NCBI GenBank assembly: GCA_018968815.1
Contig: JAGWZL010000008.1
Coordinates: forward strand, 1-64,000
From: Verrucomicrobiota bacterium
Lineage (GTDB): Bacteria; Chlamydiota; Chlamydiia; Chlamydiales; SM23-39
DNA length: 64,000 bases
Direction of reading: 5' to 3'
Below the pieces are notes generated by a model that was not told where the DNA came from, searched no databases, and was given only the letters and a program-made list of their open reading frames with translations. Below, in pieces: positions 32,987 to 42,101 of this stretch. Position 1 is the stretch's first letter. Each line of letters opens with the position of its first letter. The translations under genes were made by a program, and so were the position numbers.

Positions 32987-33505
32987 ATGTCCTATGAAAA
33001 CGCCAAAGCGAATCTTCGGGAGTTTGGCAAGGAGCTAAACCTGGAGGGTTTAGATTTCGACGAAAACAACACCTGTATTCTCGGGATCGACAACACTTTT
33101 TCGCTGCACATAACTTATGAACCGAACTCAGATCGGCTGTATCTGTATTCACCTATTCTTGATGGCCTTCCCAAAGATGACAAAATCCGGCTAAAACTCT
33201 ATGAGAGGCTTCTCGAGGGGTCGATGTTGGGCGGTCAGATGGCTGGCGGCGGTATAGGCGTGGCTCCGAAAGAAGAGCTGATTTTGATGCACTGTGTCCT
33301 TGACATGGGTCTTGGGGTGGATGCGGCTGCGTTGCGCCGATTTGCTCCTCTTTTTGTTGAGACTGTAGAAAAGTGGCGCGCGATGGTCGGCAAAATCATA
33401 GCGGGCGAGGATCCAGGGCCGTTCCAATTCCCTGTTCCTCCTCCCAATCAAGCGGCGAGCTTTGGTGGCAGCAAACCTGGCGGCGATCGCTATATCAAGA
33501 TCTAA
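32987..33505 (+). CDS. slc1: type III secretion chaperone, CesT-like (Slc1/CT043 family)
   Basis: 172 residues from ATG 32987, with TAGGAGGAA six bases upstream; an earlier start would not be conserved. The fold is that of class I T3S chaperones: helix (SYENAKANLREFGKELNLEGLDFDENNTCILGIDNTFSLHITYEPNSDRLYLYSPILDGLP), then AMLGG-type helix (LYERLLEGSMLGGQMAGGGIGV) and the strand-helix end (LILMHCVLDMGLGVDAAALRRFAPLFVETVEKWRAMV). In Chlamydia trachomatis Slc1 binds early effectors such as TarP. Context beside glgX is the same. The C-terminal 25 residues are Pro/Gly rich. Confidence 0.85.
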   Translation: MSYENAKANLREFGKELNLEGLDFDENNTCILGIDNTFSLHITYEPNSDRLYLYSPILDGLPKDDKIRLKLYERLLEGSMLGGQMAGGGIGVAPKEELILMHCVLDMGLGVDAAALRRFAPLFVETVEKWRAMVGKIIAGEDPGPFQFPVPPPNQAASFGGSKPGGDRYIKI

Positions 33506-33510
33506 GAAAG

Positions 33511-33540
33511 GCAAGGGGGGAGATCGATTTCTCCCTCTTC
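33511..33540. terminator. weak hairpin between convergent slc1 and dnaA
   Basis: GGGAGA (33518-33523) pairs with TCTCCC (33530-33535) with a 6-nt loop, in the 36-bp gap between convergent genes. The T-run is poor, so its role as a terminator is uncertain. Confidence 0.35.
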
Positions 33541-33541
33541 C

Positions 33542-34762
33542 TTAATCAACCTCGGGAAGGCTTAAACTTTTTTCATCTAGGGCTTTTTGTACTTGTTTGA
33601 GGCTGCTCATGACAGTGGAGTGGTCGCGATGGAACAGCGTTCCGATTTTTTGGAGCGGCAGTCTTAATTTTTCCCGACAATAATACATGGCGATCTGTCT
33701 GGGTAGGGCCATGGAGCGCATTTGCGATTTGCCCAAAATGTCTTCTGTTGTGATGCCGTAGTGGGCCGCGACTTTTTTGACGATCTTTTCAAAGGTGAGG
33801 GCATTTTCTGAGTGTCTGGCCAGCCAGTCTTTGAGGTGGTGTTCTGCGAGGGGAATATTGAGAACATCGGTTTTAGAGCGCAGCAGCAAGACTTGCAGAG
33901 CGGCTGTCGCTTCGTGGGGAAATTTTTGCGCTAGAAACGAGATGAGCTCCTCGGAGAGGGCGATGTTCCACATTTGGGCTTTCTTGCGCAATAGGGTGGT
34001 TTGTTGGGTGGCTCCCACCTCGAGCGATAGGCCCCACTCGAACCGGCTAATCAGGCGAGGTTCCATTTCTGGAAGCTGAGCGGGGGGAACAGGGGCGCTG
34101 ATGAGAATGGGTTTTCCTTGCGTGTGCAAGGTGTTGAACGTGTGGAAAAACTCTTCTTGAGTGGCCGATTTCTTGGAAAAGATATGGATGTCATCGATGA
34201 TGAGCGCGTCCATGTCTCGGTACGCTTTGCGAAAAGATTGCATCTGACCTAATCGAATGGCTTGCACCACGTGATCTGTAAATGTTTCTGCTCGGATGAA
34301 GAAGACCCGCTTGCCCATTTTTTGAAGATGGTGGGCGGCGGCTTGGAGCAGATGTGTTTTGCCCACACCTTTTGCGCCAAATAGAAAGATGGGGTTGAAG
34401 GAAACGGGATCTTGGAGGAGTTGATAGACGATCTGATTTTTCTCTGACGGGATGAAATGGTCAAAAGTCATTTCTGGATCGAGCCGGTCTGGGTCGAACG
34501 AGAGTGGCGGCGCCTCTTTTTTTTCTTTATTTTTTTTGTCGGTGTTGTTGAGGTGGACTTTGATCGGCCTGTGATTGGCGTTGGCAAACCCTTTCAGTTT
34601 GGGGCGCACATGCTCTTCAAACCAACTGGCCTGGAAAGAATCTTCGGTTTCGAGGTAGATGTTGGCGGCGTCAAAACGGGTGAGTTTTGGGATCCATTTT
34701 TGTACCCTTTCGGATCCCAGTTCCTGCTCTAATTCAGCGAGAAACTCATTCCATTCTTTCAT
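33542..34762 (-). CDS. dnaA: DnaA-type replication initiator (chlamydial second copy, CT250 type)
   Basis: 406 residues from ATG 34762, overlapping the yidC stop by four bases; an upstream in-frame start is inside yidC. Domain I is at the N-terminus (MKEWNEFLAELEQELGSERVQKWIPKL). The AAA+ domain III follows, with Walker A FLFGAKGVGKTHLLQAAAHHL and Walker B DALIIDDIHIF; the sensor-type SRFEWGLSLEV is present. Domain IV binds DnaA boxes: FHRDHSTVMSSLKQV. Chlamydiae often carry two dnaA genes; the yidC-linked one is usually called dnaA2. A replication origin in this spot is not implied. Confidence 0.93.
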   Translation of the reverse strand: MKEWNEFLAELEQELGSERVQKWIPKLTRFDAANIYLETEDSFQASWFEEHVRPKLKGFANANHRPIKVHLNNTDKKNKEKKEAPPLSFDPDRLDPEMTFDHFIPSEKNQIVYQLLQDPVSFNPIFLFGAKGVGKTHLLQAAAHHLQKMGKRVFFIRAETFTDHVVQAIRLGQMQSFRKAYRDMDALIIDDIHIFSKKSATQEEFFHTFNTLHTQGKPILISAPVPPAQLPEMEPRLISRFEWGLSLEVGATQQTTLLRKKAQMWNIALSEELISFLAQKFPHEATAALQVLLLRSKTDVLNIPLAEHHLKDWLARHSENALTFEKIVKKVAAHYGITTEDILGKSQMRSMALPRQIAMYYCREKLRLPLQKIGTLFHRDHSTVMSSLKQVQKALDEKSLSLPEVD

Positions 34763-36612
34763 GCCTTTTTCGGGGCTGCCGGCTGCATTTTCTTGGTCAA
34801 CCATACTTGCTGAGCGATCCCTAAGAGGGTCGACAGCATGAAGTAGATATTGAGCCCAGATGGGAAGTTATAAAACATCACCATGAAGAGTACGGCCATC
34901 ATGTTGCCGGTCATCTTTTGTTGCTTTTGGGCGTCGGTCATCTTGCTTGGATCTTGGGGCATTTTTGCTGTGAGCTTCTGTTGTAAAAACATGGAGAGTC
35001 CCATCAAGATCGGCAGGAGATGGAATTCATTGCCGATGAACCAAAGGGGCTGTCCCCAGGTAAATAAAATATCGGGCGCAGACAAATCGTCGATCCATCC
35101 GGGAATAAAGATGGCTCCGCGCAAGGGGAAACTCGATTTCAACAGATAAAACATCCCAATTAAAAAGGGCATTTGGAGGAGCACGGGAAAGCAGCCTGTC
35201 AAAGGATTAATGCCCGATTGGCGATAGAAGTTCATCACCTCGATCTGCGCTTTTTTAGGATCTTTTTTATGTTTTTCCTGGATTGCTTTGATTTTGGGCG
35301 CCATTTCCTGCATGCGGAGCGAAGAGCGGATCGACCAGTTGTTCAAAGGGTACATCATGGCTCTTAAGGCGATGGTGAGGAGAACGATGGAGAGGGCCCA
35401 TGAACGGGTGATGGTGTGGAAAATTTCCATCAGCCAAAACAGGAATTTTGAAAAGGGCTGAGAGATAAACGAAAACCAGCCTTGAATGCTCAAGGCGGAC
35501 ACATATTCAGGGTTATAATTTTTGAGCGGTTCATCGTACAGGGCGTCGAGCTCTTTTAAGAGAGAATTGTCATAGGGCCCTGCCATGATCCGAAAAGGGG
35601 TAGAACCGCTTTTCAGGGGCAAAAAGGTGGCATATCCTGGGTAATCGGCGGCCCGATACAGGTTATAGGCGGGATCGATCAATGTCAAACGGGTGGGCGC
35701 GAGGTTCCCATCGATTTGCACGGCTTTGTAGCCAGGATTCAGTGGGGTCAACGGATCCATGATGAGTCCCAAAAAGCCGTTGCAGTTGCTGATCCAGTTG
35801 GGGGCGATCTGCGCAGATTGAGTGGGCCCTTTTTTGGGCAAATCGATCGTATCTACATCAGATGTTTTATTCTTGGTCACCTGGAGGCGCAGAATGGGGC
35901 TATAGGAATTGCTGACGATTTCTACATCGGGTACGCCTGATGTGAGCCACAGCCCTTTTGGATCGCCATCGACCCGCACATCCAAATTGAAGCAGTAGGG
36001 GCCATTGCGTTCGGCGGGGATGGTGTAGGTCTTCGTAATTTGCGCCTGGCCGACCGAGCCTTGGAATTCGATCAAATTGGGTTCAAAACGGGTGACTCGA
36101 TAACTGGCGTTGGCAATGCTTGGATCTTCTCCCACGACATTCAGCGCGTAGTATTCTGCAGAGAGGGTGTTGCCATTGATGCCGCGCCGGAGCAGGGGAT
36201 AGTATCCGCCGAGTTTTCCTTCTGAAACGGTGTTCCCGTTGGGGGTTTGATAGGGATGGAGGGGAAAGCGGGCATTTTGAGGAGATGTGCGCACGATTTC
36301 TCGGTCGAAATCGATCTCTTTCACATAGCTGTCTGGGCTGGTGCCGATCAGCGGCAAATTGATCTCGGCCAGCGCCCCGCCGCGGCTGGAGAAGACGAGC
36401 TGCTGGTACTCATTTTCGAGCACATAAAAGGTCTCGCTATCCGAGGTGGTGATAGGAGTTCTTTGAGCGACTACATCTTTAGGGGGGGCTTCTGCTTGAA
36501 CCACTTTTTCTTGAACGGCCGGTTTGGGGGGCTCGTTTTTCTGAAAAAAGAGCTGTACACCAAAAAAGGCGACGCTCACACACAGCATGAACAGAAGGGT
36601 ACGCTTATCCAT
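34759..36612 (-). CDS. yidC: membrane protein insertase YidC
   Basis: 617 residues. It inserts and folds inner-membrane proteins with or after SecYEG. The N-terminal helix MDKRTLLFMLCVSVAFFGVQLFF is followed by a large periplasmic domain (about 60-360), then the conserved core of five membrane helices: SWALSIVLLTIALRAMMYPLNNWSIRSSLRMQEMAPKI (with the functional Arg), FYRQSGINPLTGCFPVLLQMPFLIGMFYLL, and MMAVLFMVMFYNFPSGLNIYF. The C-terminus is short and basic. The size is smaller than the approximately 780-residue Chlamydia homologue. It is translationally coupled to dnaA, as in C. trachomatis CT251-CT250. Confidence 0.96.
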   Translation of the reverse strand: MDKRTLLFMLCVSVAFFGVQLFFQKNEPPKPAVQEKVVQAEAPPKDVVAQRTPITTSDSETFYVLENEYQQLVFSSRGGALAEINLPLIGTSPDSYVKEIDFDREIVRTSPQNARFPLHPYQTPNGNTVSEGKLGGYYPLLRRGINGNTLSAEYYALNVVGEDPSIANASYRVTRFEPNLIEFQGSVGQAQITKTYTIPAERNGPYCFNLDVRVDGDPKGLWLTSGVPDVEIVSNSYSPILRLQVTKNKTSDVDTIDLPKKGPTQSAQIAPNWISNCNGFLGLIMDPLTPLNPGYKAVQIDGNLAPTRLTLIDPAYNLYRAADYPGYATFLPLKSGSTPFRIMAGPYDNSLLKELDALYDEPLKNYNPEYVSALSIQGWFSFISQPFSKFLFWLMEIFHTITRSWALSIVLLTIALRAMMYPLNNWSIRSSLRMQEMAPKIKAIQEKHKKDPKKAQIEVMNFYRQSGINPLTGCFPVLLQMPFLIGMFYLLKSSFPLRGAIFIPGWIDDLSAPDILFTWGQPLWFIGNEFHLLPILMGLSMFLQQKLTAKMPQDPSKMTDAQKQQKMTGNMMAVLFMVMFYNFPSGLNIYFMLSTLLGIAQQVWLTKKMQPAAPKKA

Positions 36613-36639
36613 GGACCTCTCAATACTAATTGATGAAGG

Positions 36640-37713
36640 TTACCACAAATCAGAAAAGGGTGCAAATTTTATATCCTTCCGTAACCTGTCAGAGACCCAT
36701 CGCATCGCCATGCGGTTTTGGTTGAAGGCTGCGTCTACAATGTCCTCATCGTCCTGATACTTCGGGGAAGTAAAGGCTAATGCAAGGCCATTGAGTTTGA
36801 CCGCTGCGAGGACCCCGTCTCTATTCCCCGCTATAGTGGCTTGTAGGCATTGGACCACCGCTTCCGTATGTTCCGCTTTTGCGAGCGCATGAGCGCAAGC
36901 GTCGGGTTTGGGTAAGTCGATCGCTGTGCATTCCTCTCTAGAAAGAAGGGATTTTTCAGGGATTGAAGACACGCTAGATGGGACCATTTCATGGGATTCG
37001 GCAAGCCACTGGACGGCAGATTGCCAGTCGCCTTTGATGTGTGGCTTCGAATGGATTTCCCTGAGTAGGCGCTGCAATGCATTGCCACCATTGAGGTGGT
37101 ACAGTTGCGTTGGATAATGTGGATATTCCCATGTATGTGCAGACCACTCTGTCCAATCTGTTCCCCGCCAAACTGTTTTGAGTCCCACATCCACAACCCA
37201 GAGGGCGGATGTTTGGGTAAATAAGAAGCAGTGATAGAGATATTGATTGGTTTCGTTTTCTGCTCTTTCGATCCTTGGGATGACCGAATCCAAAATGATG
37301 AGGTGCTCGCAATCTTGGGTGATCCCTTTCTTAACTAACGCAAGTTGTAACTCGGAGTCAAAGAGCTCTTGAGCGATTGCGCGAGCGACCTGGGCATAGT
37401 AGTGACATTGTACGCCTATTGTCTTTCTGGCTCCAAAAACGAGCTCTTGCAATAAAGTAAACTGTTGTTGTGTTAAAACTTGATCGGGAGCGGAAGGATA
37501 TTGAGTCCTCAACGTCCGTTTCGCTTCTTCAGTGAGACGGAATAGCCTGGGTCCAGTGCCCGTATGCCGCGTAATTTTGGGTTGGCCGCCCTCCGTAAAT
37601 ACGAGGTTGAGTAGCGGCTCACCTTCTTCGTTGCGTTGAGAAGGGTCGCCCGGTAAATAGGGGATAGCGAGTGTTGTGGGATTGCATTGCATCCCTTGTC
37701 CCATTAATGACAT
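36640..37713 (-). CDS. protein with a DUF4116-like repeat at the C-terminus
   Basis: 357 residues. The C-terminal part (about 300-350) reads DGVLAAVKLNGLALAFTSP...QDDEDIVDAAFNQNRMAMRWVSDRLRKDI. This is the DUF4116 motif, common in repeated arrays in amoeba-associated bacteria and some protists. The first 290 residues are not recognised; they contain WVVDVGLKTVWRG and several Cys and His. No signal peptide or membrane segment is present. The start could be 37713 or Met8. A host-directed effector is plausible. It is divergent from the NADAR gene across a very AT-rich 119-bp stretch (37714-37832), which must hold both promoters. Confidence 0.65.
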   Translation of the reverse strand: MSLMGQGMQCNPTTLAIPYLPGDPSQRNEEGEPLLNLVFTEGGQPKITRHTGTGPRLFRLTEEAKRTLRTQYPSAPDQVLTQQQFTLLQELVFGARKTIGVQCHYYAQVARAIAQELFDSELQLALVKKGITQDCEHLIILDSVIPRIERAENETNQYLYHCFLFTQTSALWVVDVGLKTVWRGTDWTEWSAHTWEYPHYPTQLYHLNGGNALQRLLREIHSKPHIKGDWQSAVQWLAESHEMVPSSVSSIPEKSLLSREECTAIDLPKPDACAHALAKAEHTEAVVQCLQATIAGNRDGVLAAVKLNGLALAFTSPKYQDDEDIVDAAFNQNRMAMRWVSDRLRKDIKFAPFSDLW

Positions 37714-37832
37714 ATCATTATTCCAATAAATTATTTTTTAAATATTTTATCATAACAATTGTTTTTTGTATTTTAAAAAAATGGTTGTTAGTGTAAAATT
37801 ATTGTTTTAGTTTTTAACAAGGTTGTGTAAAT

Positions 37833-38861
37833 ATGATGTCGTGTATTGCAAGTTGTGTATCTCCCATTGGCGATTGTTTAAAATCGATATGTGGATACTT
37901 TTATCCCATTAAAAAACCTGCGCCGGGTTCAGAGGAAAAGCGTACTGCGGTCGTGGCTCACGCGAGTATAACGCCTCCTGTTACTTCTTCCCAGCTCAAC
38001 GCATTGGCCAACAGGGATGGTTATGTTTGGTTTTACGATGGCAAGAATAAGCTTACAGCATTTATGGGGAATTTCTACCTCGATCCCGTTACCATGACTA
38101 TCCATGGACAAAAAGTGACCTTCCAAACAGCCGAAGCGGCATTTCAATATGGAAGGTATGCCCATCTCGATCGCCGAGATATTTTGGTTGCGTTTACAGA
38201 CGCGAAAACAGGCGATGCTGCCTTAGCGCTTAAAGAGACATATAAGGCTGCGGGGGCAGATCCACATTGGATCAAGGGAGGCCAAAATATACGGTGGATG
38301 CGGCAGGTTCTTGCATCGAAATTTAAACCTGGTTCTAAACTCGCAGGACAACTCTTGGATACAGGCTCAGCTTATCTAGTGGAACACAATGAAAGGAAAG
38401 GGAGAGATACTTTTTGGTCTGACGATCATGATGGTACCGGCGAAAACATGCTTGGACAACTTCTCATGGAGCGTCGAGGAACTTTGGGTGGAAAGGGGAT
38501 AGTGGTAAAGCCACCCACGCTAAACGCCGCCCTCTATGGAGGAGCTCCCGTGCAGCCGCGAGTACGCTCCGAGGGTGTGATTCACAGAACCCATGCAGCA
38601 GCTGCACCTCTGTTCCGAATGTGCGCTGAGTGCCACACTCGACCAGTCTATGTGACTGGCAATACGATATACGCTTTTTGTAGCAGAGGCTGTGGGCGCG
38701 CCCCAGGAGGCCCTATCCCTCCAAAAATCGCTCAACCTGGGGACACATGTGTCTACCCAGGTTGTTCACGGAGCGTTTGGGTAGATTCGACAACTGAGAT
38801 CCCCAGTCCATTTTGCGGCAAGGGCCACCGGGACGCATATCCCAACAGAGGACTTAAGTGA
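37833..38861 (+). CDS. NADAR-domain protein with C-terminal zinc-binding motifs
   Basis: 342 residues. A NADAR (YbiA/DUF1768) domain spans about 60-210: FMGNFYLDPVTMTIHGQKVTFQTAEAAFQYGRYA, RWMRQVLASKFKPGSKLAGQLLDTGSAYLVEHNERKGRDTFWSDDHDGTGENMLGQLLMERR. NADAR enzymes act as N-glycosidases on ribose-containing compounds, and some remove ADP-ribose from nucleic acid bases. The catalytic-type Glu (AEAAF) and Asp/Trp motif (DTFWSDD) are present. The C-terminus has two Cys clusters, CAECHTRP...FCSRGCGR and CVYPGCSR...FCGKGH, which look like zinc ribbons. The N-terminus is Cys rich (MMSCIASCVSPIGDCLKSIC). The combination suggests a host-acting enzyme, not confirmed. Confidence 0.78.
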   Translation: MMSCIASCVSPIGDCLKSICGYFYPIKKPAPGSEEKRTAVVAHASITPPVTSSQLNALANRDGYVWFYDGKNKLTAFMGNFYLDPVTMTIHGQKVTFQTAEAAFQYGRYAHLDRRDILVAFTDAKTGDAALALKETYKAAGADPHWIKGGQNIRWMRQVLASKFKPGSKLAGQLLDTGSAYLVEHNERKGRDTFWSDDHDGTGENMLGQLLMERRGTLGGKGIVVKPPTLNAALYGGAPVQPRVRSEGVIHRTHAAAAPLFRMCAECHTRPVYVTGNTIYAFCSRGCGRAPGGPIPPKIAQPGDTCVYPGCSRSVWVDSTTEIPSPFCGKGHRDAYPNRGLK

Positions 38862-38867
38862 TCTTGC

Positions 38868-40952
38868 TTACTCTTCGCGAGTTTGCTGCATTTTCGCCTC
38901 GAGCGCATTGATGAACTGCGCGAATACAGGTGTGGCGCGCAAGTTGTCGAGCCAATCGTCTTCGAGCAATTCGTCAATGGAGGGCAAAGCGCGAGCTTGC
39001 AGCGATTTATGGATCAGCTCCATCGCCTCGTAGGTGCGCCCCAGGATCGAATAGAGACAGGCAAGGGCATAGTAGGCCCCTTCGTTGCCAAGCGTTCCCG
39101 CTTTCGTAATCTTTGTTTCAGCATCCATATACAGCTGATGCATGAAATCGGTGTCGAGCGTGTGATGCGCTAAATGAATGAGACAGCCTCCCCAGTCGAG
39201 AAAGGCCTGGTCGTTCTCCTCATTTTCTCGAACGCTTAAGCGATAGAAATGGATCGCCCGACGATAGTATTCCGCTTCCCCCGCAATCGAACCCAATTCG
39301 ACATAACATTGCGCTGTCTTGTGATGGATGCCAGGAAAATCGGGCTCAATGAGCAGCACATGAGAGAAAAGCTCAATCGCTCGAATAAAATGAGACTCTT
39401 CATCCGAAAAATGACCCAGCGATTCTAATGCGCATGCATAGCCATAAAGCCATTTGGGATGATGCAGAAGGGCGCTCTTATGGCTTTCCAGAAGCAGCTC
39501 GAACAAGAGAATCGACTGTTCCAGCGCGGGCAGATCATCGAGAATCTCACTAAAATCCAAAAGACAGCAAGCTGCATCATAGAGAAGCACCGGACAGGCA
39601 GGCTTCAGATCCATCGCCTTCGACAGAAAGCGGCTCGCCCTCTCGATCAGATCTTCATCTTGCGTCAATTCGGCATAGGCCTTGTGCACAAGGCCGAGCG
39701 CATGCCACAGTTCCGGATCGCTTCGGTCGATCGAAAGCCCATACTGCAGCTTCTCAATCGCCATCTCATAATAATCGACATCCTCATAGTATTGCCCAAA
39801 GGCCATGAGGCAAATGCCGTAGGCGTGCCAAAGATCGGGATCATCGGGAAAACGGTCGCTCGCTTTGATCGCTTTATGCTCCGCCTCAACAATTAGATCG
39901 AGCCGGTTGGTCACCATCCCCAAGATCGATAGACTCTCAATCCACTGACTCACAATCAGCGGATTCTCTTTGTCCAATTGCGCTGCGCGCGCGCATTTTT
40001 CAATGGCCAGGCGCAGCGATTTCGCATCGCGGTTGTGTTTGCCAGATTCCCCCAATAGCTGCCCCCAGCCCAACCACACCTCAGGATCAGAAGGGGACAT
40101 CTTCGAGGCCATCGTATAGCCTTCTACCGCTTTTGTCACATAATGCTCGTCCAGCGTGTTGATGTAGAGCTGCGCATACCCTTCCGCAAGAGAAACCCAG
40201 CCATCAAAATATTGCGGAGAGCTCTCTACAGCCTTTTGGAGATACTCAATCGATTGAAGATACAGACGCGAATCATTGATGAGGAGACCCATCTCTAAAT
40301 AGGCCTTGCCGCAATCATTCCAAAATTCGGGCGACGGCTTGTCTTGAAAATTCTTCGACGTTTGGAACGACTCGATCGCCAAACGAACGTCGAGCGCCTC
40401 CCCAGAATGCTGCGCAATCTCGGTCCATGCAATCCCATAGTCCCAATAGAGCTCAGCTAAAATCTCCTTGGGCTGGCCTTGCGAATGCTCCTGCGCCTTT
40501 TGATACTTATCCCGCGCATCTAAGAGAAAATGGTGCTCCTCATGAAACCGCCCCAACTGCAAAAGAACATTGCCCCAAGCAAGCCACGCATCAAAATAGT
40601 CGGGCTTTAAACGGGTCGCCACCTTAAAATTTTTCCCCGCTAGCAGAAGAGCTTTTTCTTTCCCCTCTTCAGACCCATATTCAAAAAAGGCAAGACCCTG
40701 CCGATACCAAACTTGCGGATTGTGCGGATCGAGATTCGAAGAGGCCTCAAAACAGGATAGCGCCCTCAAATTGCCCTGCAAAAGCGCCATCTCCCCTTCC
40801 GCTAAATACCGAAGCGCCAACTCTTTTTTTTGCTCTTCCGGTAAATGATCTCCCTCGATCGCCTCTCTCGGCATCGCCGATGCAGCCACCGCTTTCCGAG
40901 GAAAGAAGCGGGCAAACATCCTTCTTAAAGGTGTGGGGGTTTGTACGGTCAT
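38868..40952 (-). CDS. tetratricopeptide-repeat protein
   Basis: 694 residues built almost entirely of TPR-like helical repeats from about residue 40. Examples: LRYLAEGEMALLQGNLRALSCFEASSNLDPHNPQVWYRQG, YFDAWLAWGNVLLQLGRFH, PDDPDLWHAYGICLMAFGQYYEDVDYYEMAIEKLQYGLSIDRSDPELWHALG. Many repeats show the W..YG/W..LG pattern. The first 35 residues are basic and carry no signal peptide. TPR arrays make protein-protein contacts; similar long TPR proteins are conserved in chlamydiae. The partner is unknown. A 33-bp gap separates it from menE, transcribed in the same direction. Confidence 0.85.
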   Translation of the reverse strand: MTVQTPTPLRRMFARFFPRKAVAASAMPREAIEGDHLPEEQKKELALRYLAEGEMALLQGNLRALSCFEASSNLDPHNPQVWYRQGLAFFEYGSEEGKEKALLLAGKNFKVATRLKPDYFDAWLAWGNVLLQLGRFHEEHHFLLDARDKYQKAQEHSQGQPKEILAELYWDYGIAWTEIAQHSGEALDVRLAIESFQTSKNFQDKPSPEFWNDCGKAYLEMGLLINDSRLYLQSIEYLQKAVESSPQYFDGWVSLAEGYAQLYINTLDEHYVTKAVEGYTMASKMSPSDPEVWLGWGQLLGESGKHNRDAKSLRLAIEKCARAAQLDKENPLIVSQWIESLSILGMVTNRLDLIVEAEHKAIKASDRFPDDPDLWHAYGICLMAFGQYYEDVDYYEMAIEKLQYGLSIDRSDPELWHALGLVHKAYAELTQDEDLIERASRFLSKAMDLKPACPVLLYDAACCLLDFSEILDDLPALEQSILLFELLLESHKSALLHHPKWLYGYACALESLGHFSDEESHFIRAIELFSHVLLIEPDFPGIHHKTAQCYVELGSIAGEAEYYRRAIHFYRLSVRENEENDQAFLDWGGCLIHLAHHTLDTDFMHQLYMDAETKITKAGTLGNEGAYYALACLYSILGRTYEAMELIHKSLQARALPSIDELLEDDWLDNLRATPVFAQFINALEAKMQQTREE

Positions 40953-40985
40953 ATCTTATCCGTTGGACAAAGCAGCGGATTATAG

Positions 40986-42101
40986 TTAAGCCCCCTTTTT
41001 TTGCCCAGCCATGTTCCCATCTGTTTGGTTTTGAATATATTGCGATAAGAAAAATCGATTCAATTTTAAATTATTTTTTTTGGGGAGTTCATCTAAAAAA
41101 TAAAGTGCGATGGGAATTTTAAATTTAGGCAAATAGTCTTTCAAACGGGCCTGCATTTCGGCTAAAGAGAAGCGGTTTTTGGCGGCAATGACGGCCACGG
41201 GTCTGTGGCCCCATTCTGGGTCTGGGGTTGGGATGACGGCTGCCTCGAGGACTTCGGGGAAAGTGAGGAGATATCGCTCGATTTCTTCGGGCTGGATGTT
41301 TTCGCCGCCCGAGATGAACATCCAATCTTTGCGGCCTAAAATCGTCAGTTTGCCATTTACGTAGGCCCCGAGGTCTTTGGTGGGGAACCAACCTGTTTGG
41401 GGCTTTTCGCCCCAATAGCCCTGAAAGAGGGAGGGCCCTTGGACCCAGATTTCTCCATCCTCTGCCAGTTTGAGTTCTCGGTTGGACAAGAGGCTACCAT
41501 CGAGGGTCACCATCGAGGCCATTTCGGTGAGTCCATAGGTCGTGTGGACGGGGAGATGTGGCGGGTAGGATCCGATCGGCGCTCCGCCTAAGAGGAGGCA
41601 ACGGAGTTTTGGGTAAATGGGGGTCGATCGATACAGCTGCGTCGGGACGTAAGAGAGGTGGGTGATGTGGGGGCTGTCATCGATGACGACGGTGGCCCTT
41701 GCCAGAATACAGCGGATTAAAATGCCGATTCCGCCGACATGATACAGGGGCAAGGAGAGCTTCCATTGATCGCCCGCTTTCAAGTTGAGGGCCGCCACCG
41801 CGCTCTCTGCATTCGCGATCAGATTTTGCATGCTGAGAATGGCGATCTTTGGCTCGGCTGTAGAGCCAGAGGTTTGCAAAAGCACCGTTTTGGCGGGGCC
41901 GGATATTTCGGGCATTTGTCTGGGCAAGCGGGGATTGCGGGCTTGAAATGAGCGCTCTTTGCGCCAGGCGGAAAACATTTGCAAAATGGGGAGTTCGTCA
42001 ACGAGTCGGTCTAGGTCGGCGAACGTCCATGCGTGGTCTTTGGACAAAAGGGCTAACTGGTTGGGCGCATCGCGTGCAGCCTCTTTTAAAGGACACGACA
42101 T
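40986..42101 (-). CDS. menE: O-succinylbenzoate-CoA ligase
   Basis: 371 residues from ATG 42101, overlapping menC by 16 bp; a TTG at 42140 would add 13 residues. It activates o-succinylbenzoate with ATP and CoA. ANL-superfamily motifs: the P-loop VLLQTSGSTAEPKIAIL, YGLTEMASMV (A5), GWFPTKDLGAYVNGKLTILGRKDWMFISGGENIQPEEIE (A7-A8) and a short C-terminal domain with the catalytic Lys in PKKNNLKLNR. At 371 residues it is shorter than the 430-490 usual; the N-terminal domain is reduced to about 75 residues before the P-loop. It is the last gene of the menHBACE group. Confidence 0.88.
   Translation of the reverse strand: MSCPLKEAARDAPNQLALLSKDHAWTFADLDRLVDELPILQMFSAWRKERSFQARNPRLPRQMPEISGPAKTVLLQTSGSTAEPKIAILSMQNLIANAESAVAALNLKAGDQWKLSLPLYHVGGIGILIRCILARATVVIDDSPHITHLSYVPTQLYRSTPIYPKLRCLLLGGAPIGSYPPHLPVHTTYGLTEMASMVTLDGSLLSNRELKLAEDGEIWVQGPSLFQGYWGEKPQTGWFPTKDLGAYVNGKLTILGRKDWMFISGGENIQPEEIERYLLTFPEVLEAAVIPTPDPEWGHRPVAVIAAKNRFSLAEMQARLKDYLPKFKIPIALYFLDELPKKNNLKLNRFFLSQYIQNQTDGNMAGQKKGA

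Noticed and set aside
33542..34762. Replication origin near dnaA
   Set aside because: This is the yidC-linked dnaA2 type. I see no cluster of DnaA boxes or AT-rich unwinding stretch beside it.
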